Shown: positions 18,599-26,358 of the stretch, piece by piece | Position numbering within the stretch: the first letter of the stretch is position 1 | Layout: every line of letters starts with the position of its first letter | From: Myxococcales bacterium | Lineage (GTDB): Bacteria; Myxococcota; Myxococcia; Myxococcales; Myxococcaceae | DNA length: 64,000 nt | NCBI GenBank assembly: GCA_020846875.1 | Contig: JADLDB010000067.1 | Location: forward strand, 1-64,000 | Reading direction: 5' to 3' | Notes under the pieces: model-generated | What the model saw: only the letters and a program-made list of their open reading frames with translations | What the model was told of the DNA's origin: nothing | Database searches by the model: none | Position numbers and translations under genes: made by a program

Positions 18599-18718
18599 CG
18601 CTCGTGAGCGTCGACCTCCTGCCTGCCGAGTCAACTTCTCGGTCGTCCCTCACTCCAAGGGACGAGAGCGATCACTTTCCTCGCCTTCGGCAACTGACGA
18701 GTCCAAGGAGGCCGTCCC

Positions 18719-19834
18719 ATGACTCGTCGCGTCGCGCTGCTCTCGGTTGCCCTCTTCGCCGCCGGTTGCGGAAGGCCCTCGTCCACTGGCCAGCCGGGAG
18801 ATCGACCGGATCGGCCTCGGGCGGCGCGCGCGGCGATCACCGTGGCGCCCAACGCCGTCTCCTGCAGCACGCCGGCGCCGCGACTGCTCAACTCCGCGCT
18901 GTGCCTCTGCGAGGACCTCCACCTGGTGGGCCGCGGCGTGCTGGTCACCTCTTCCGATCTGCTGGACGCACCGGTGGGCGTCAACGGCGTCACCCATGTG
19001 GTGGGCGACACGCACTTCGTGAGCGGGCTCGCTTCCTGGGGTGGCATCTTGGGCACGGGCGACCTCTCTGTCGGCCTCGACGCGGTAACGCCGGAGTCCG
19101 TCTCCGTGGTGGGCACCACCCGCATCGGCCGTGACCTCGTCGTCGGCGGCGACCTCGACTCGGTGGGCACCCTGGAGGTCGGTGGCCTGGTCCGGGTGTC
19201 GGGACATGTCAGCGTGGTGGGCTCGGACACCTCGCTGAGGGCTGCCGGTTTCCAGGCGCCCGCCGCACCGCCGTGCGCGTGCGATCCCTCCGCCTTCCTC
19301 GACGTGGCCGGTCTCGTAGCTGCGGCGCGCGCCAGCAACGACAACGCGCGGATCGGCCTGGAGGGCGTCGATCACCTGGGCGATCTCACCCTCGCCCTCG
19401 ACGGCGGGCGCTTCTTCCTCTCCGGCCTGCGCTCGGTGGGCCGGCTGGACCTCGTCGTGACGAAGCCGTCGGCGCTGTACATCGACGGCGATCTCGAGAC
19501 CGTGGGCGACGATCGCCTCTCGGTGGAGGAGGGCGCGAGCCTCGACCTCTACGTCAACGGGCGGCTGGAGAACGTGGGCCGCTGGACGGTGAGCGACTCC
19601 ACGAAGGCCGGCGTGGTCCGTCTGTACATCGGCGGGAAAGACGCGATGGTCCAGTCGGTGGGGCAGCACGACTTCGTGGGCGCGGTGTACGCGCCCGAGG
19701 CGCCGGTGGAGTTGGTGGGTGACACCTCCTTCCGCGGCGCGCTCTTCGCGAAGAGCCTGTCGGGCGTGGGCGAGCTGACGGTGGACTATGCGGCGCCGGC
19801 GGTGCCCCAGGCCGGCACCTGCCCGGGCCCTTGA
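18719..19834 (+). CDS. Lipoprotein with repetitive beta-solenoid-like body
   Basis: 371 aa. The signal peptide MTRRVALLSVALFAAGC has a clear lipobox (AAGC). AAGGAGG lies 7 nt before the ATG. The body consists of short Gly/Val-rich strands, with repeated V-G-D/G-x-L/V patterns such as VGTTRIGRDLVVGGDLDSVG and GVTHVVGDTHFVSG, implying a right-handed beta-helix or bactofilin-like solenoid. A Cys-rich hinge (PPCACDPSAF) separates two such halves. It is transcribed divergently from the lipoprotein at 17369-18598 and followed by an ECF sigma gene 50 nt downstream. Likely a surface structural protein of unknown role. Confidence 0.7.
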   Translation: MTRRVALLSVALFAAGCGRPSSTGQPGDRPDRPRAARAAITVAPNAVSCSTPAPRLLNSALCLCEDLHLVGRGVLVTSSDLLDAPVGVNGVTHVVGDTHFVSGLASWGGILGTGDLSVGLDAVTPESVSVVGTTRIGRDLVVGGDLDSVGTLEVGGLVRVSGHVSVVGSDTSLRAAGFQAPAAPPCACDPSAFLDVAGLVAAARASNDNARIGLEGVDHLGDLTLALDGGRFFLSGLRSVGRLDLVVTKPSALYIDGDLETVGDDRLSVEEGASLDLYVNGRLENVGRWTVSDSTKAGVVRLYIGGKDAMVQSVGQHDFVGAVYAPEAPVELVGDTSFRGALFAKSLSGVGELTVDYAAPAVPQAGTCPGP

Positions 19835-19850
19835 GAATCGCCGCCTTTGG

Positions 19851-19874
19851 TGTAACGACTTCCATGTCCGCGAC
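19851..19874 (+). promoter_or_regulatory. Possible ECF-type promoter (autoregulatory)
   Basis: tgtaacg at 19851-19857 and cgac at 19871-19874 resemble the AAC-containing -35 and CG-containing -10 of ECF sigma promoters, with about 14 nt between the cores, slightly short. The position just before an ECF gene suggests autoregulation. If used, transcription would begin near 19880 and favour a start at 19885 or 19894. Only a pattern match. Confidence 0.25.
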
Positions 19875-19884
19875 TCAGGAGGGC

Positions 19885-20541
19885 ATGGACTCCATGACCG
19901 ACACGGCCCCCGTCGTCTCCGAAGAGCAGCAGCTCGTCGACGAAGCGAAGACCGGGGCGCGCGCCCCGTTGGAGAAGTTGATCCGCCGCTTCAACCAGCC
20001 GCTCTTCCGCATCGCCCGGGCGCAGCTCAAGGACGACGCCGAGGCCGAGGAGATCACCCAGCAGGCCTGGGTGCAGATCGTCTCCGCGCTCCACCAGTGG
20101 AACGGCCGCGGCACCTTCGCCGCCTGGGCGGCCACCGTGGTGGTGAACGCCTGCCGCCAGCGGCGCCGGGGCGCGCGTGACGACGCCCCGCTGGACGAGA
20201 CGGATGAGCTGGAAGGCACCCTGCCTGCCCCCGACGAAGAGGTGCAGCGCGCCGAGGTGGGCCGGGTGCTGGAGCGCACCGTGGACGAGCTGTCGACTCC
20301 GCTGCGACTCGTCTTCGTGATGCGCGACGTGCAGGGCCTGTCGGGCTCGGAGGTAGCCGAGGCGCTGGGCATCACCGAGGAGTTGGTGCGCGTGCGGCTG
20401 CACCGGGCTCGTCAGGCGCTGCGCGTGTCGCTCGACTCGCAGTTCCAGGGCGAGGCGCGGCAGCTCTTCCCCTTCCTTGGCGCGCGGTGCGATCGCATCA
20501 CCCACGCGGTGCTGGCCGCGGTGGGCGCCACCGACGCCTGA
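19885..20541 (+). CDS. ECF-family RNA polymerase sigma factor
   Basis: 218 aa from ATG 19885; in-frame ATGs at 19864 and 19894 are alternatives, and caggagggc precedes 19885. Region 2: LEKLIRRFNQPLFRIARAQL with DDAEAEEITQQAWVQIVSAL (the DAEDxxQ-type helix), then FAAWAATVVVNACRQRRR. Region 4: LSTPLRLVFVMRDVQGLSGSEVAEALGITEELVRVRLHRARQ, a canonical helix-turn-helix for -35 recognition. A short tail follows, ending FLGARCDRITHAVLAAVGA. No anti-sigma gene is adjacent: upstream lies a lipoprotein and downstream an acyltransferase relic on the opposite strand. The signal sensed is unknown. Confidence 0.85.
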   Translation: MDSMTDTAPVVSEEQQLVDEAKTGARAPLEKLIRRFNQPLFRIARAQLKDDAEAEEITQQAWVQIVSALHQWNGRGTFAAWAATVVVNACRQRRRGARDDAPLDETDELEGTLPAPDEEVQRAEVGRVLERTVDELSTPLRLVFVMRDVQGLSGSEVAEALGITEELVRVRLHRARQALRVSLDSQFQGEARQLFPFLGARCDRITHAVLAAVGATDA

Positions 20542-20549
20542 GCTGTGCC

Positions 20550-20874
20550 GCTCCGGGCATCGGACCTGAACTCCGGCACACCGTCGTCCTCGAAGATGCC
20601 GAAGCCCACCACGGCACAAGCGGCGAGCGCGGTCACCAGCACCGGGACCTTCAGCCGGCGCCCCTTGGACGAGAAGGGCGCTCCACGAATTGCCGCGTCG
20701 CCCAGGCCCAGACGACGGCCAACAGCGCCAGCGCGGCCCGCGTCGTCCACGGGGCGGGGTGAGGCTCCTCGGGAAGGCGTGGAACGCCACCACCACCAGG
20801 ATCGCCACGGCGCGTAGGCCGTCCACGTCGGGGCGGTAGCCGGCCACCTGGGCTTCGGGTGATGCGACGCTCAT
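20550..20874 (-). pseudogene. Acyltransferase-3 (OafA/YrhL-type) relic with large internal deletion
   Basis: From ATG 20874 the minus strand encodes the canonical start of membrane acyltransferases (GYRPDVDGLRAVAILVVVAF, then HAFP). The next 300 residues are missing. In a second frame comes ALALLAVVWAWATRQFVERP, the last helix of the acyltransferase-3 domain. In a third frame comes LKVPVLVTALAACAVVGFGI followed by FEDDGVPEFR, the typical post-domain helix. A deletion of most of the membrane domain plus two frameshifts leaves a scar of about 320 bp. Intact relatives O-acylate surface polysaccharides. Confidence 0.65.
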
Positions 20875-20960
20875 CGAGGGTGGGCGGTCCAGCGGACAAA
20901 GAGCGCGGACGGTCATGCAGAGGTGATGGGACAGTGCGCCTGTGGCAGGCTGCGGCACTC

Positions 20961-22091
20961 ATGCGTCGCGCTGTTGCCTTCCTGCTGCTGTGGATGACCG
21001 CGTGCGGTCCTCTGTCTCCTCCGAGAGCCGATGGGGGCGGAGGCGGAGCGGGCGGGGGCGGGTCGGGCGGCGGTCTCGGCGGAGGCACCGGCGGAGGCAC
21101 CGGCGGAGGCACCGGCGGAGGCACCGGCGGAGGCACCGGCGGAGGCACCGGCGGCGGGGGCGACCGGCTCCCACGGCTCTTCAGCTCGGTGCTCGTGAGC
21201 ACCTCGACGACGCCGGTGGGCGCGGTGAAGGGCTTCGCCGAGACGTCGGGCGCGGTGTGGGCCGTGACGCAGCGGGGACAGGTGCTCAAGTCGACAGGCT
21301 CAGAGTTCATCGAGCAGACGCAGCTCATGGCCGGCGGCACGCTGTACGTGCAGGACTTCACAGCGACGCCGGACGGGACCTTCCTGGTGCTCACGACGGT
21401 GCGCCTGCTGGTGTGCTCCTCGGCGTGCGAGCAGGCGCAGAGCTGGACGGCGCACGCCATCTCGCCCTCCGACGAGGTCCTGGAGAGCGTGTGCGGCAAC
21501 AGCGCGAGCGACGTGATCGCCGTCGGCTCCCGGGGCGGGCCCAGCATCGGCATCGCCTACCGGTGGAACGGCTCCTCGTTCACCAAGGTGAGCAACGACG
21601 TCGGCATGGATCTGCCCCGGGGCTGCTGGCGCTCGCCGTCAGGCGCCCTCACCTTCGGCGGGGTGGACGCGGTGCTGCGCTACTCGGGCGGCGGCTTCAC
21701 GCCGGTGCCGATGTCCGTCGCCGACGCGGGCGTCACCCAGCAGCGCTGGAGGTGCGGCGGCGTGATCGGCAGCGAGGAGGCGCTGGCGGGGCCCAACCGC
21801 CGCATCGCCCACCTGTCCTCGGGCCAGCTCGCCCTGCGCTTCGACGGTGCGCCGGCCGGCGAGATGAACGCGATGGCCGTGGTGGATCCCAACGAAGCCT
21901 GGGTGGTGGGCGGCCAGCCCAGCGCCTCGGCGCCCAACGCGTGGGAGTTCGACGGCCAGCGCTGGTCGGAGCGGACGCCACGCCTGCCCATCTACCTGGC
22001 GCACTCCGCGGCGGTCGTGGACGGCGGCGTGCTGTACGTGGGCGGCCAGGATGACACCGGCGGGCCGATCATCCTCCGCGGGGTGCGGTAG
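20961..22091 (+). CDS. Lipoprotein with Gly/Thr linker and beta-propeller-like domain
   Basis: 376 aa from ATG 20961. The short signal peptide MRRAVAFLLLWMTAC has the lipid-modified Cys at residue 15. Residues about 23-68 are an almost pure Gly linker with (GGGT) units, which would hold the folded domain away from the membrane. The C-terminal domain (about 70-376) has recurring strands with VWAV, DVIAVGS, AWVVGG and LYVGGQDDTGG, similar to bacterial propeller lipoproteins that monitor or bind surface ligands. Four Cys occur in two close pairs. The gene stands alone between the acyltransferase relic and gcdH. Function unknown. Confidence 0.7.
   Translation: MRRAVAFLLLWMTACGPLSPPRADGGGGGAGGGGSGGGLGGGTGGGTGGGTGGGTGGGTGGGTGGGGDRLPRLFSSVLVSTSTTPVGAVKGFAETSGAVWAVTQRGQVLKSTGSEFIEQTQLMAGGTLYVQDFTATPDGTFLVLTTVRLLVCSSACEQAQSWTAHAISPSDEVLESVCGNSASDVIAVGSRGGPSIGIAYRWNGSSFTKVSNDVGMDLPRGCWRSPSGALTFGGVDAVLRYSGGGFTPVPMSVADAGVTQQRWRCGGVIGSEEALAGPNRRIAHLSSGQLALRFDGAPAGEMNAMAVVDPNEAWVVGGQPSASAPNAWEFDGQRWSERTPRLPIYLAHSAAVVDGGVLYVGGQDDTGGPIILRGVR
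21078..21149 (+). repeat. Six perfect 12-bp tandem repeats (ggcggaggcacc)
   Basis: Six identical copies of ggcggaggcacc lie head to tail, in frame, each coding Gly-Gly-Gly-Thr. An imperfect copy (ggcggcggggg) follows. Perfect identity at the DNA level suggests recent slippage and likely length variation between strains. Confidence 0.95.
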
Positions 22092-22139
22092 GCCCATTGT
22101 CGCGCGCGGTGCGGCCCCCGTGCTACACGCGGCCCCGCC

Positions 22140-23324
22140 ATGAGCCGAGCCGCCATCACCGACCTGTACCGAATCGACGACCTGCTGTCCGAGGAGGAGC
22201 GCGCGATTCGCGACACCGTCGCCCGCTTCATCGACAAGGAGTACCTGCCCATCGTCGGCAAGCACTTCCGCAACGGCACCTTCCCGATGGAGCTGGTGCC
22301 CCAGCTGGCGGACATGGGCGTCTTCGGCGCGACGCTGAAGGGCTACGGCTGCGCGGGGCTGTCGAACGTGGCCTACGGGCTCATCCTGCAGGAGCTGGAG
22401 CGCGGGGACTCGGGCCTGCGCAGCTTCGCGTCGGTGCAGTCCAGCCTGTGCATGTTCCCCATCCACGCCTACGGCAACGAGGAGCAGAAGCAGCGCTTCC
22501 TGCCGGGGATGGCGGCGGGGAAGCTCATCGGCTGCTTCGGGCTGACCGAGCCCGACTACGGCTCCGACCCCGGCGGCATGGTGACGCGCGCCCGGAAGTC
22601 GGGCGACGAGTGGGTGCTCAACGGCTCGAAGATGTGGATCACCAACGGCACCATCGCGGACGTGGCGATCGTCTGGGCGAAGGTGGACGGCGGCGGGGCG
22701 GAGTCGATCAAGGGCTTCCTGGTGGAGAAGGGCATGCCCGGGTACGTGGCGAAGGAGATCCACGGGAAGTTCTCGCTGCGCGCGTCCTTCACCGCCGAGC
22801 TGGCCTTCCAGGACGTGCGGGTGCCGGCGAAGAACGTGCTGCCCGGGGTGACGGGCCTCAAGGGGCCGCTGTCCTGCCTGAACAAGGCGCGGATGGGCAT
22901 CGGCTTCGCGGCGATGGGTGCGGCGGTGGCCTGCTTCGAGGGCGCGCGCGAGTACGCGCTGGAGCGCAAGACGTTCGGTAAGCCGATCGCCGGCTTCCAG
23001 CTCACGCAAGAGAAGCTGGCGGACATGCTGCAGGAGATCGTCAAGGGGCAGTTGCTGGCGCTTCGGCTCGCGCGCCTCGCCGACGAGCACGGCAAGGTGT
23101 CGCCGGAGCAGGTGTCCTTGTGCAAGCGGAACAACGTGAAGGTGGCGCTGGAGATCGCCCGGGTGGCCCGCAGCATCTACGGCGCCAACGGCATCACCGA
23201 CGAGTACCCGCCAGTGCGGCACATGCTGAACCTGGAGAGCGTGTACACCTACGAAGGCACCCACGAGGTGCACACGCTGATCCTCGGCAAGGCGATCACC
23301 GGCCTCAACGCGTTCGGGAACTGA
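22140..23324 (+). CDS. gcdH: Glutaryl-CoA dehydrogenase
   Basis: 394 aa acyl-CoA dehydrogenase, full length. It oxidises and decarboxylates glutaryl-CoA to crotonyl-CoA in lysine/tryptophan degradation, passing electrons through FAD to electron-transfer flavoprotein. Signatures: CFGLTEPDYGSDPGGM (FAD/substrate loop), WITNGTIADVAIVWAK, RKTFGKPIAGFQLTQEKLAD, and TYEGTHEVHTLILGKAITG near the C-terminus with the catalytic Glu at about 372. The YEGTHE-HTLILG context separates glutaryl-CoA dehydrogenases from other members. There is no Shine-Dalgarno sequence; tacacg at 22124-22129 suggests a very short leader. A 93-aa protein gene follows 9 nt after the stop. Confidence 0.88.
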   Translation: MSRAAITDLYRIDDLLSEEERAIRDTVARFIDKEYLPIVGKHFRNGTFPMELVPQLADMGVFGATLKGYGCAGLSNVAYGLILQELERGDSGLRSFASVQSSLCMFPIHAYGNEEQKQRFLPGMAAGKLIGCFGLTEPDYGSDPGGMVTRARKSGDEWVLNGSKMWITNGTIADVAIVWAKVDGGGAESIKGFLVEKGMPGYVAKEIHGKFSLRASFTAELAFQDVRVPAKNVLPGVTGLKGPLSCLNKARMGIGFAAMGAAVACFEGAREYALERKTFGKPIAGFQLTQEKLADMLQEIVKGQLLALRLARLADEHGKVSPEQVSLCKRNNVKVALEIARVARSIYGANGITDEYPPVRHMLNLESVYTYEGTHEVHTLILGKAITGLNAFGN

Positions 23325-23333
23325 GAGGACGCC

Positions 23334-23615
23334 ATGGCCGAAGAGAAGGACGACAGCACCATCGAGAACCGGGTGTACGTGTTCGAGTCGCTGGCGCGGG
23401 CCTTCGTGGAGAAGGCGTCGGACGACCTGGGCTCGAAGAACCCCGAGCGGCGGACGCGGGCCATCCGGGCGCTGGCCGATCTCGCGTACGTGAGCTGCGT
23501 GGTGGCCGACACGGGCGCGCTCAAGCCGAAGGCGGTGCGCAAGAAGGTGCTGGCGGCGATCGAGGTGGACGGCGAGGCGCCCGCGCCCGAGCCCGACGAG
23601 CCCGGGGAGGCGTGA
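23334..23615 (+). CDS. Small acidic hypothetical protein, co-transcribed with gcdH
   Basis: 93 aa, starting MAEEKDDSTIENRVYVFESL. It is predicted mostly helical with an acidic, Pro-rich tail (PAPEPDEPGEA). It lies 9 nt after gcdH, with gagaggac as ribosome-binding site, so it is probably in the same transcript. Two Cys-containing residues sit in LAYVSCVVAD. No domain recognised; G/C at nearly every third codon position supports real coding. Confidence 0.7.
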   Translation: MAEEKDDSTIENRVYVFESLARAFVEKASDDLGSKNPERRTRAIRALADLAYVSCVVADTGALKPKAVRKKVLAAIEVDGEAPAPEPDEPGEA

Positions 23616-23651
23616 GGCAGCGCCGGCCTCGGTCGGCTATGCTGGGCAGCG

Positions 23652-24278
23652 ATGCAGATCGAAAGCACGGGGAGTTCTTCTGGCGGCGCGGCGAGCGACG
23701 GGATCGTCTTGCTCTCGGGCGCCACGTGGTCCGACTTCCGAAGGATCCTCGAGGTACGTGGTGACCAGCCCTCACCCCGTCTTGCCTACCTGGAAGGTGT
23801 CATCGAGTTCATGAGCCCCTCGAAATCGCACGAGCAGCTGAGCAGGTGGATCGGCTGCCTCATCGAAGTCTGGTGCCTCGAGCATGACGTCGAGTTCGGA
23901 AGCTACGGATCGTGGACCCTCGAGAACGCCGCAGCCGAGCGGGCCGTCGAGCCTGACGGGTGCTACGCCCTGGGCCCGCACCCCGACCAACGTCCGCGAC
24001 CAGACCTTGCCATCGAAGTGGAGTGGACGAGAGGCGGCCTCAACAAACGCGAGATCTACCGGAAGCTCGGGGTCCCCGAGCTGTGGATGTGGCGGTCCGG
24101 CCGCATCCGCATCTTCGTGCTGCGCGACGAGCAGTACGAGGAGGTCGAGCGCAGCAAGTCGCTTCCGGGCATCGATCACGCCGAGTTCGCGACGTTCCTC
24201 GACCGCCCGTCGACGAGCCAGGCGATCCGCGACTACCGAGCCGCGATTCAGAGCCGTCGGAAGCCGGGCTCTCATTGA
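23652..24278 (+). CDS. Uma2-family (DUF820) putative endonuclease
   Basis: 208 aa. The Uma2/DUF820 fold is a PD-(D/E)XK nuclease relative of unknown target, common in multicopy families of cyanobacteria and myxobacteria. Seen here: YLEGVIEFMSPSKSHEQLSR (with the family's E-x5-SP-x3-H pattern), then VEPDGCYAL (catalytic-type Asp in the EPDxCY box), then PDLAIEVEWTRGGLNKREIY with E-x-E and Lys, then LGVPELWMWRSG. All expected core residues are present. Tatgct at 23638-23643 ends 8 nt before the ATG. A hairpin follows the stop. No partner gene is evident. Confidence 0.8.
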   Translation: MQIESTGSSSGGAASDGIVLLSGATWSDFRRILEVRGDQPSPRLAYLEGVIEFMSPSKSHEQLSRWIGCLIEVWCLEHDVEFGSYGSWTLENAAAERAVEPDGCYALGPHPDQRPRPDLAIEVEWTRGGLNKREIYRKLGVPELWMWRSGRIRIFVLRDEQYEEVERSKSLPGIDHAEFATFLDRPSTSQAIRDYRAAIQSRRKPGSH

Positions 24279-24282
24279 GATC

Positions 24283-24305
24283 TTCGCCGGCTCAGGACCG
24301 GCGAA
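24283..24305 (+). terminator. Hairpin after the Uma2 gene
   Basis: ttcgccgg-ctcagga-ccggcgaa forms a perfect 8-bp stem with a 7-nt loop, 4 nt after the stop codon. No T-run follows, so it may be a Rho-assisted terminator or an RNA-stabilising 3' hairpin. Confidence 0.5.
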
Positions 24306-24614
24306 CGTCGAGGTCATGGACAGCTGGTGCAGCCCGGACCGCTCGATCCGATGCTTGTCCCGCTGCACGAGAAGAACCCGTTTCGACAGATCAGCCCCAT
24401 CGCACAGTTGTGGGCGCCCGGTCCGCCACGCCATCTCGCGCGATGGCCTTGCTCGGTTGATGCTCACCGCTTGAAACGGATCGAACGAGCTCTCGCGAGG
24501 GTTCCGGCGAGCTACGCGGACACACTGGTCGCGGTTCTCGAGCAACTGTGTGAGGCCCGGGCAAAGCCATCCGCGTCAAGGCGTGCGCGATGAGGGCGGC
24601 CTCTTGGAGAGCCC

Positions 24615-24746
24615 TCAGCGACGGCGTGCGCGCGGATCAGCGGTGTAGCGCGGCGCGCCGTGGGCGTGAGCCTCGACGACGAGGAGCCGCCCCCGGCGTG
24701 CGTTCAGCGACGACAAGAACTCGTTCCAGTCGCGAGGCAGTTCCAT
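24615..24746 (-). pseudogene. Nucleotidyltransferase (AbiEii/MNT-type) N-terminal relic
   Basis: 43 codons from ATG 24746: MELPRDWNEFLSSLNARRG then RLLVVEAHAHGAPRYTADPR and a stop. This matches the start of small nucleotidyltransferases paired with antitoxin-like proteins (LPxDFxELLxxLNxxxVxYLxVGGYAVxxHGxPRxTxDLD). The GG active-site motif is degenerate (VEAHA) and the protein stops before the catalytic Asp pair. It overlaps the end of the 77-aa gene in another frame. Only the beginning remains; the rest of the intergenic region (24306-24614) shows no further recognisable part. Confidence 0.5.
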
Positions 24747-24870
24747 GTCTGAACGATCGCAGGGCCTCCACGGCGGCGATGCGCTCGGCCACAGGCCGGC
24801 CGAGCCAATAGCTCACGTCGGCGCGGTCCGCCTCTGCTTTGGACCGGAACACGCGCAGCGCCCGCTTCAC
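24637..24870 (-). CDS. Small antitoxin-like protein, partner of the decayed nucleotidyltransferase
   Basis: 77 aa from GTG 24870, starting MKRALRVFRSKAEADRADVS and continuing YWLGRPVAERIAAVEALR, then SRLERVLVVAER. This is the usual shape of the short protein encoded just upstream of nucleotidyltransferase-domain genes in many bacteria (RVxxSFEEADRADxxYWxxxTPxERL). The last 20 residues are Arg-rich and read through the relic of the next gene, so the C-terminus is probably altered by the same decay. Whether it is still expressed is unknown. Confidence 0.45.
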   Translation of the reverse strand: MKRALRVFRSKAEADRADVSYWLGRPVAERIAAVEALRSFRHGTASRLERVLVVAERTPGAAPRRRGSRPRRAALHR

Positions 24871-24927
24871 GACGAGAGGATCGCCGGCTCGTGGCGGCAG
24901 CGCAACCGGCGTTAGACTGCTGACGCG

Positions 24928-25665
24928 ATGACGCGCGACGAGTTCCGCGACCGGCTGCTGGAGATCATGGAGCGCAAGCAGCACTGGGCCTGGCCGGCCT
25001 TCACCAGCGGCCTGGTGTCGAAGGCGAAGCTGCACCTCCACCTCGAGCAGGAGTACGCCGTCTACGTCCGCGACTTCCCGGTGCTGGTGGGGCGGGCCTA
25101 CGTGCAGTGCCCTATCCCCGCGGTGCGGCGCGAGCTGGCGGAGAACCTGTACGAAGAGGAGACCGGCGGCCTCCACGCGGGCAAGCCACACCCCGAGCTC
25201 TTCCTCGAGTACCCGAAGGGCCTCGGCTTCGACTTGAGGCGCTTCGAGACGGTGGAGCTGCTCCCCGCGGCGCGCGAGTACCGCCACGCGCTCGATCGCC
25301 TCACCACCTCCAATGGCTGGGCGGTGTCCGCCGCCGTCGTCACCTTGTTCATCGAGGGGACGCCGTACGAGCGTGCCCTCTTCGATCCGAAGGCCCCCGC
25401 CCGGCCCGAGCCCCCGCTGGAAGCGCACCCGCTGGTCCGGCATTACGGAATGCCCGTGGAAGCGCTGGCCCTCACCAGGGCGCACCGCGGCGTGGAAGGG
25501 CAGCACCGGCTCTCGGCGTGGCGCGTCATGCTCGATCACGTCCCCGCCGACGAGCGGCCGCACGTGCTCGAGGGCCTGGAGGACGCGCTGCAAGCCTGGC
25601 TCACCTGGCGCGACGAGGTCGCCCGCGTCTGCGGCGTGACGCGTTCGGCGATCGCGCAGCCCTGA
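24928..25665 (+). CDS. Iron-containing redox enzyme (heme-oxygenase-like di-iron oxidase)
   Basis: 245 aa, all-helical TenA/PqqC/CADD-type protein. Likely metal ligands are visible in the expected order: Glu 77/78 in ENLYEEETG, His 88 in GKPHPELF, Glu 143 in TLFIEGTPYE, and the closing H-x3-E-x2-H of HRGVEGQH (His 186, Glu 190, His 193). The set matches heme-oxygenase-like di-iron oxidases such as CADD and UndA, which use O2 for unusual C-C, C-H or N oxidations. The substrate cannot be told. Tagact at 24913-24918 ends 9 nt before the ATG and no Shine-Dalgarno is present. The gene is monocistronic, with a hairpin downstream. Confidence 0.75.
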   Translation: MTRDEFRDRLLEIMERKQHWAWPAFTSGLVSKAKLHLHLEQEYAVYVRDFPVLVGRAYVQCPIPAVRRELAENLYEEETGGLHAGKPHPELFLEYPKGLGFDLRRFETVELLPAAREYRHALDRLTTSNGWAVSAAVVTLFIEGTPYERALFDPKAPARPEPPLEAHPLVRHYGMPVEALALTRAHRGVEGQHRLSAWRVMLDHVPADERPHVLEGLEDALQAWLTWRDEVARVCGVTRSAIAQP

Positions 25666-25671
25666 CGCGTC

Positions 25672-25702
25672 CGGGCGCTCGCGTGCATTTTCTGCGCGCC
25701 CG
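25672..25702 (+). terminator. Hairpin after the di-iron oxidase gene
   Basis: cgggcgc (25672-25678) and gcgcccg (25696-25702) form a perfect 7-bp stem closing a 17-nt loop that contains attttc. It lies 6 nt after the stop. The lack of a trailing T-run leaves its terminator role uncertain. Confidence 0.4.
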
Positions 25703-25792
25703 CCTGGAGCCCTGCGCTGGGTCAGGTTGGTGGCGGCCTGTTTGCAGTCGCGGGGTGTCGAGGCTGTCTCGAAGGACATGGAGGGAGCACCG

Positions 25793-26299
25793 ATGAGGAC
25801 GGAGCGCGTGACGACGCGGAAGAAGACGAAGAGCCTGGACCCGATGGGGGTGCCCGTGAGCGCGGTGATGACGAAGCGGGTAAAGACGGTGCGCCCCGAC
25901 ACCAGCCTCGACCTCGCGATGGAGCTGCTGATGGCCAAGGACATCAGCCACCTCCCCGTCCTCGATGAGGCCGGCAAGCTGGTGGGGATCCTGTCCAAGA
26001 CTGACGTGGTGCGCCGCTACTTCATCGACGGCGACACCGAAGAGTCGGAGGTGCGCCTCAACGTGAAGGGCGTCAGCTACGGGCTCGGCGGCTTCCACGA
26101 GGACAGGACGATCAGCCGCACCGTCGCCGACGTGATGAGCCGCAAGGTGCGCACGGTGACGGACTCCGCGCCGCTGGCGGAGGCCGCCATGTCCATGTCG
26201 AAGCTCCGCGTGCACGGCCTGCCGGTGGTGTCCGCGAAGAACAACCTGGTGGGCTTCTTGTCCACCTTCGACATCGTGGACTGGGTCGCCGCGAGCTGA
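25793..26299 (+). CDS. CBS-domain pair protein
   Basis: 168 aa from ATG 25793, preceded by ggaggg with a 7-nt gap. Earlier in-frame starts lack a ribosome-binding site. It has two CBS motifs: VMTKRVKTVRPDTSLDLAM with ISHLPVLDEAGKLVGILSKTD (first) and VMSRKVRTVTDSAPLAEAA with VHGLPVVSAKNNLVGFLSTFD (second). Stand-alone CBS pairs form a disc that binds adenosyl nucleotides and act as energy sensors or regulators of partners. The basic N-terminus (RTERVTTRKKTKS) is unusual and may be a contact tail. It lies 59 nt upstream of nuoA on the same strand, but a separate promoter seems likely for the operon. Confidence 0.85.
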   Translation: MRTERVTTRKKTKSLDPMGVPVSAVMTKRVKTVRPDTSLDLAMELLMAKDISHLPVLDEAGKLVGILSKTDVVRRYFIDGDTEESEVRLNVKGVSYGLGGFHEDRTISRTVADVMSRKVRTVTDSAPLAEAAMSMSKLRVHGLPVVSAKNNLVGFLSTFDIVDWVAAS

Positions 26300-26358
26300 C
26301 CGGACGGCCTGCCGAAGCTGTAGCGCTTGGCCTCAAGACGGAGTAGCCCTTCGCCCCG

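Noticed and set aside
18599-18718. Operator search in the divergent region between two lipoprotein genes
   Set aside because: No convincing dyad or promoter pair beyond the ribosome-binding site of the rightward gene.
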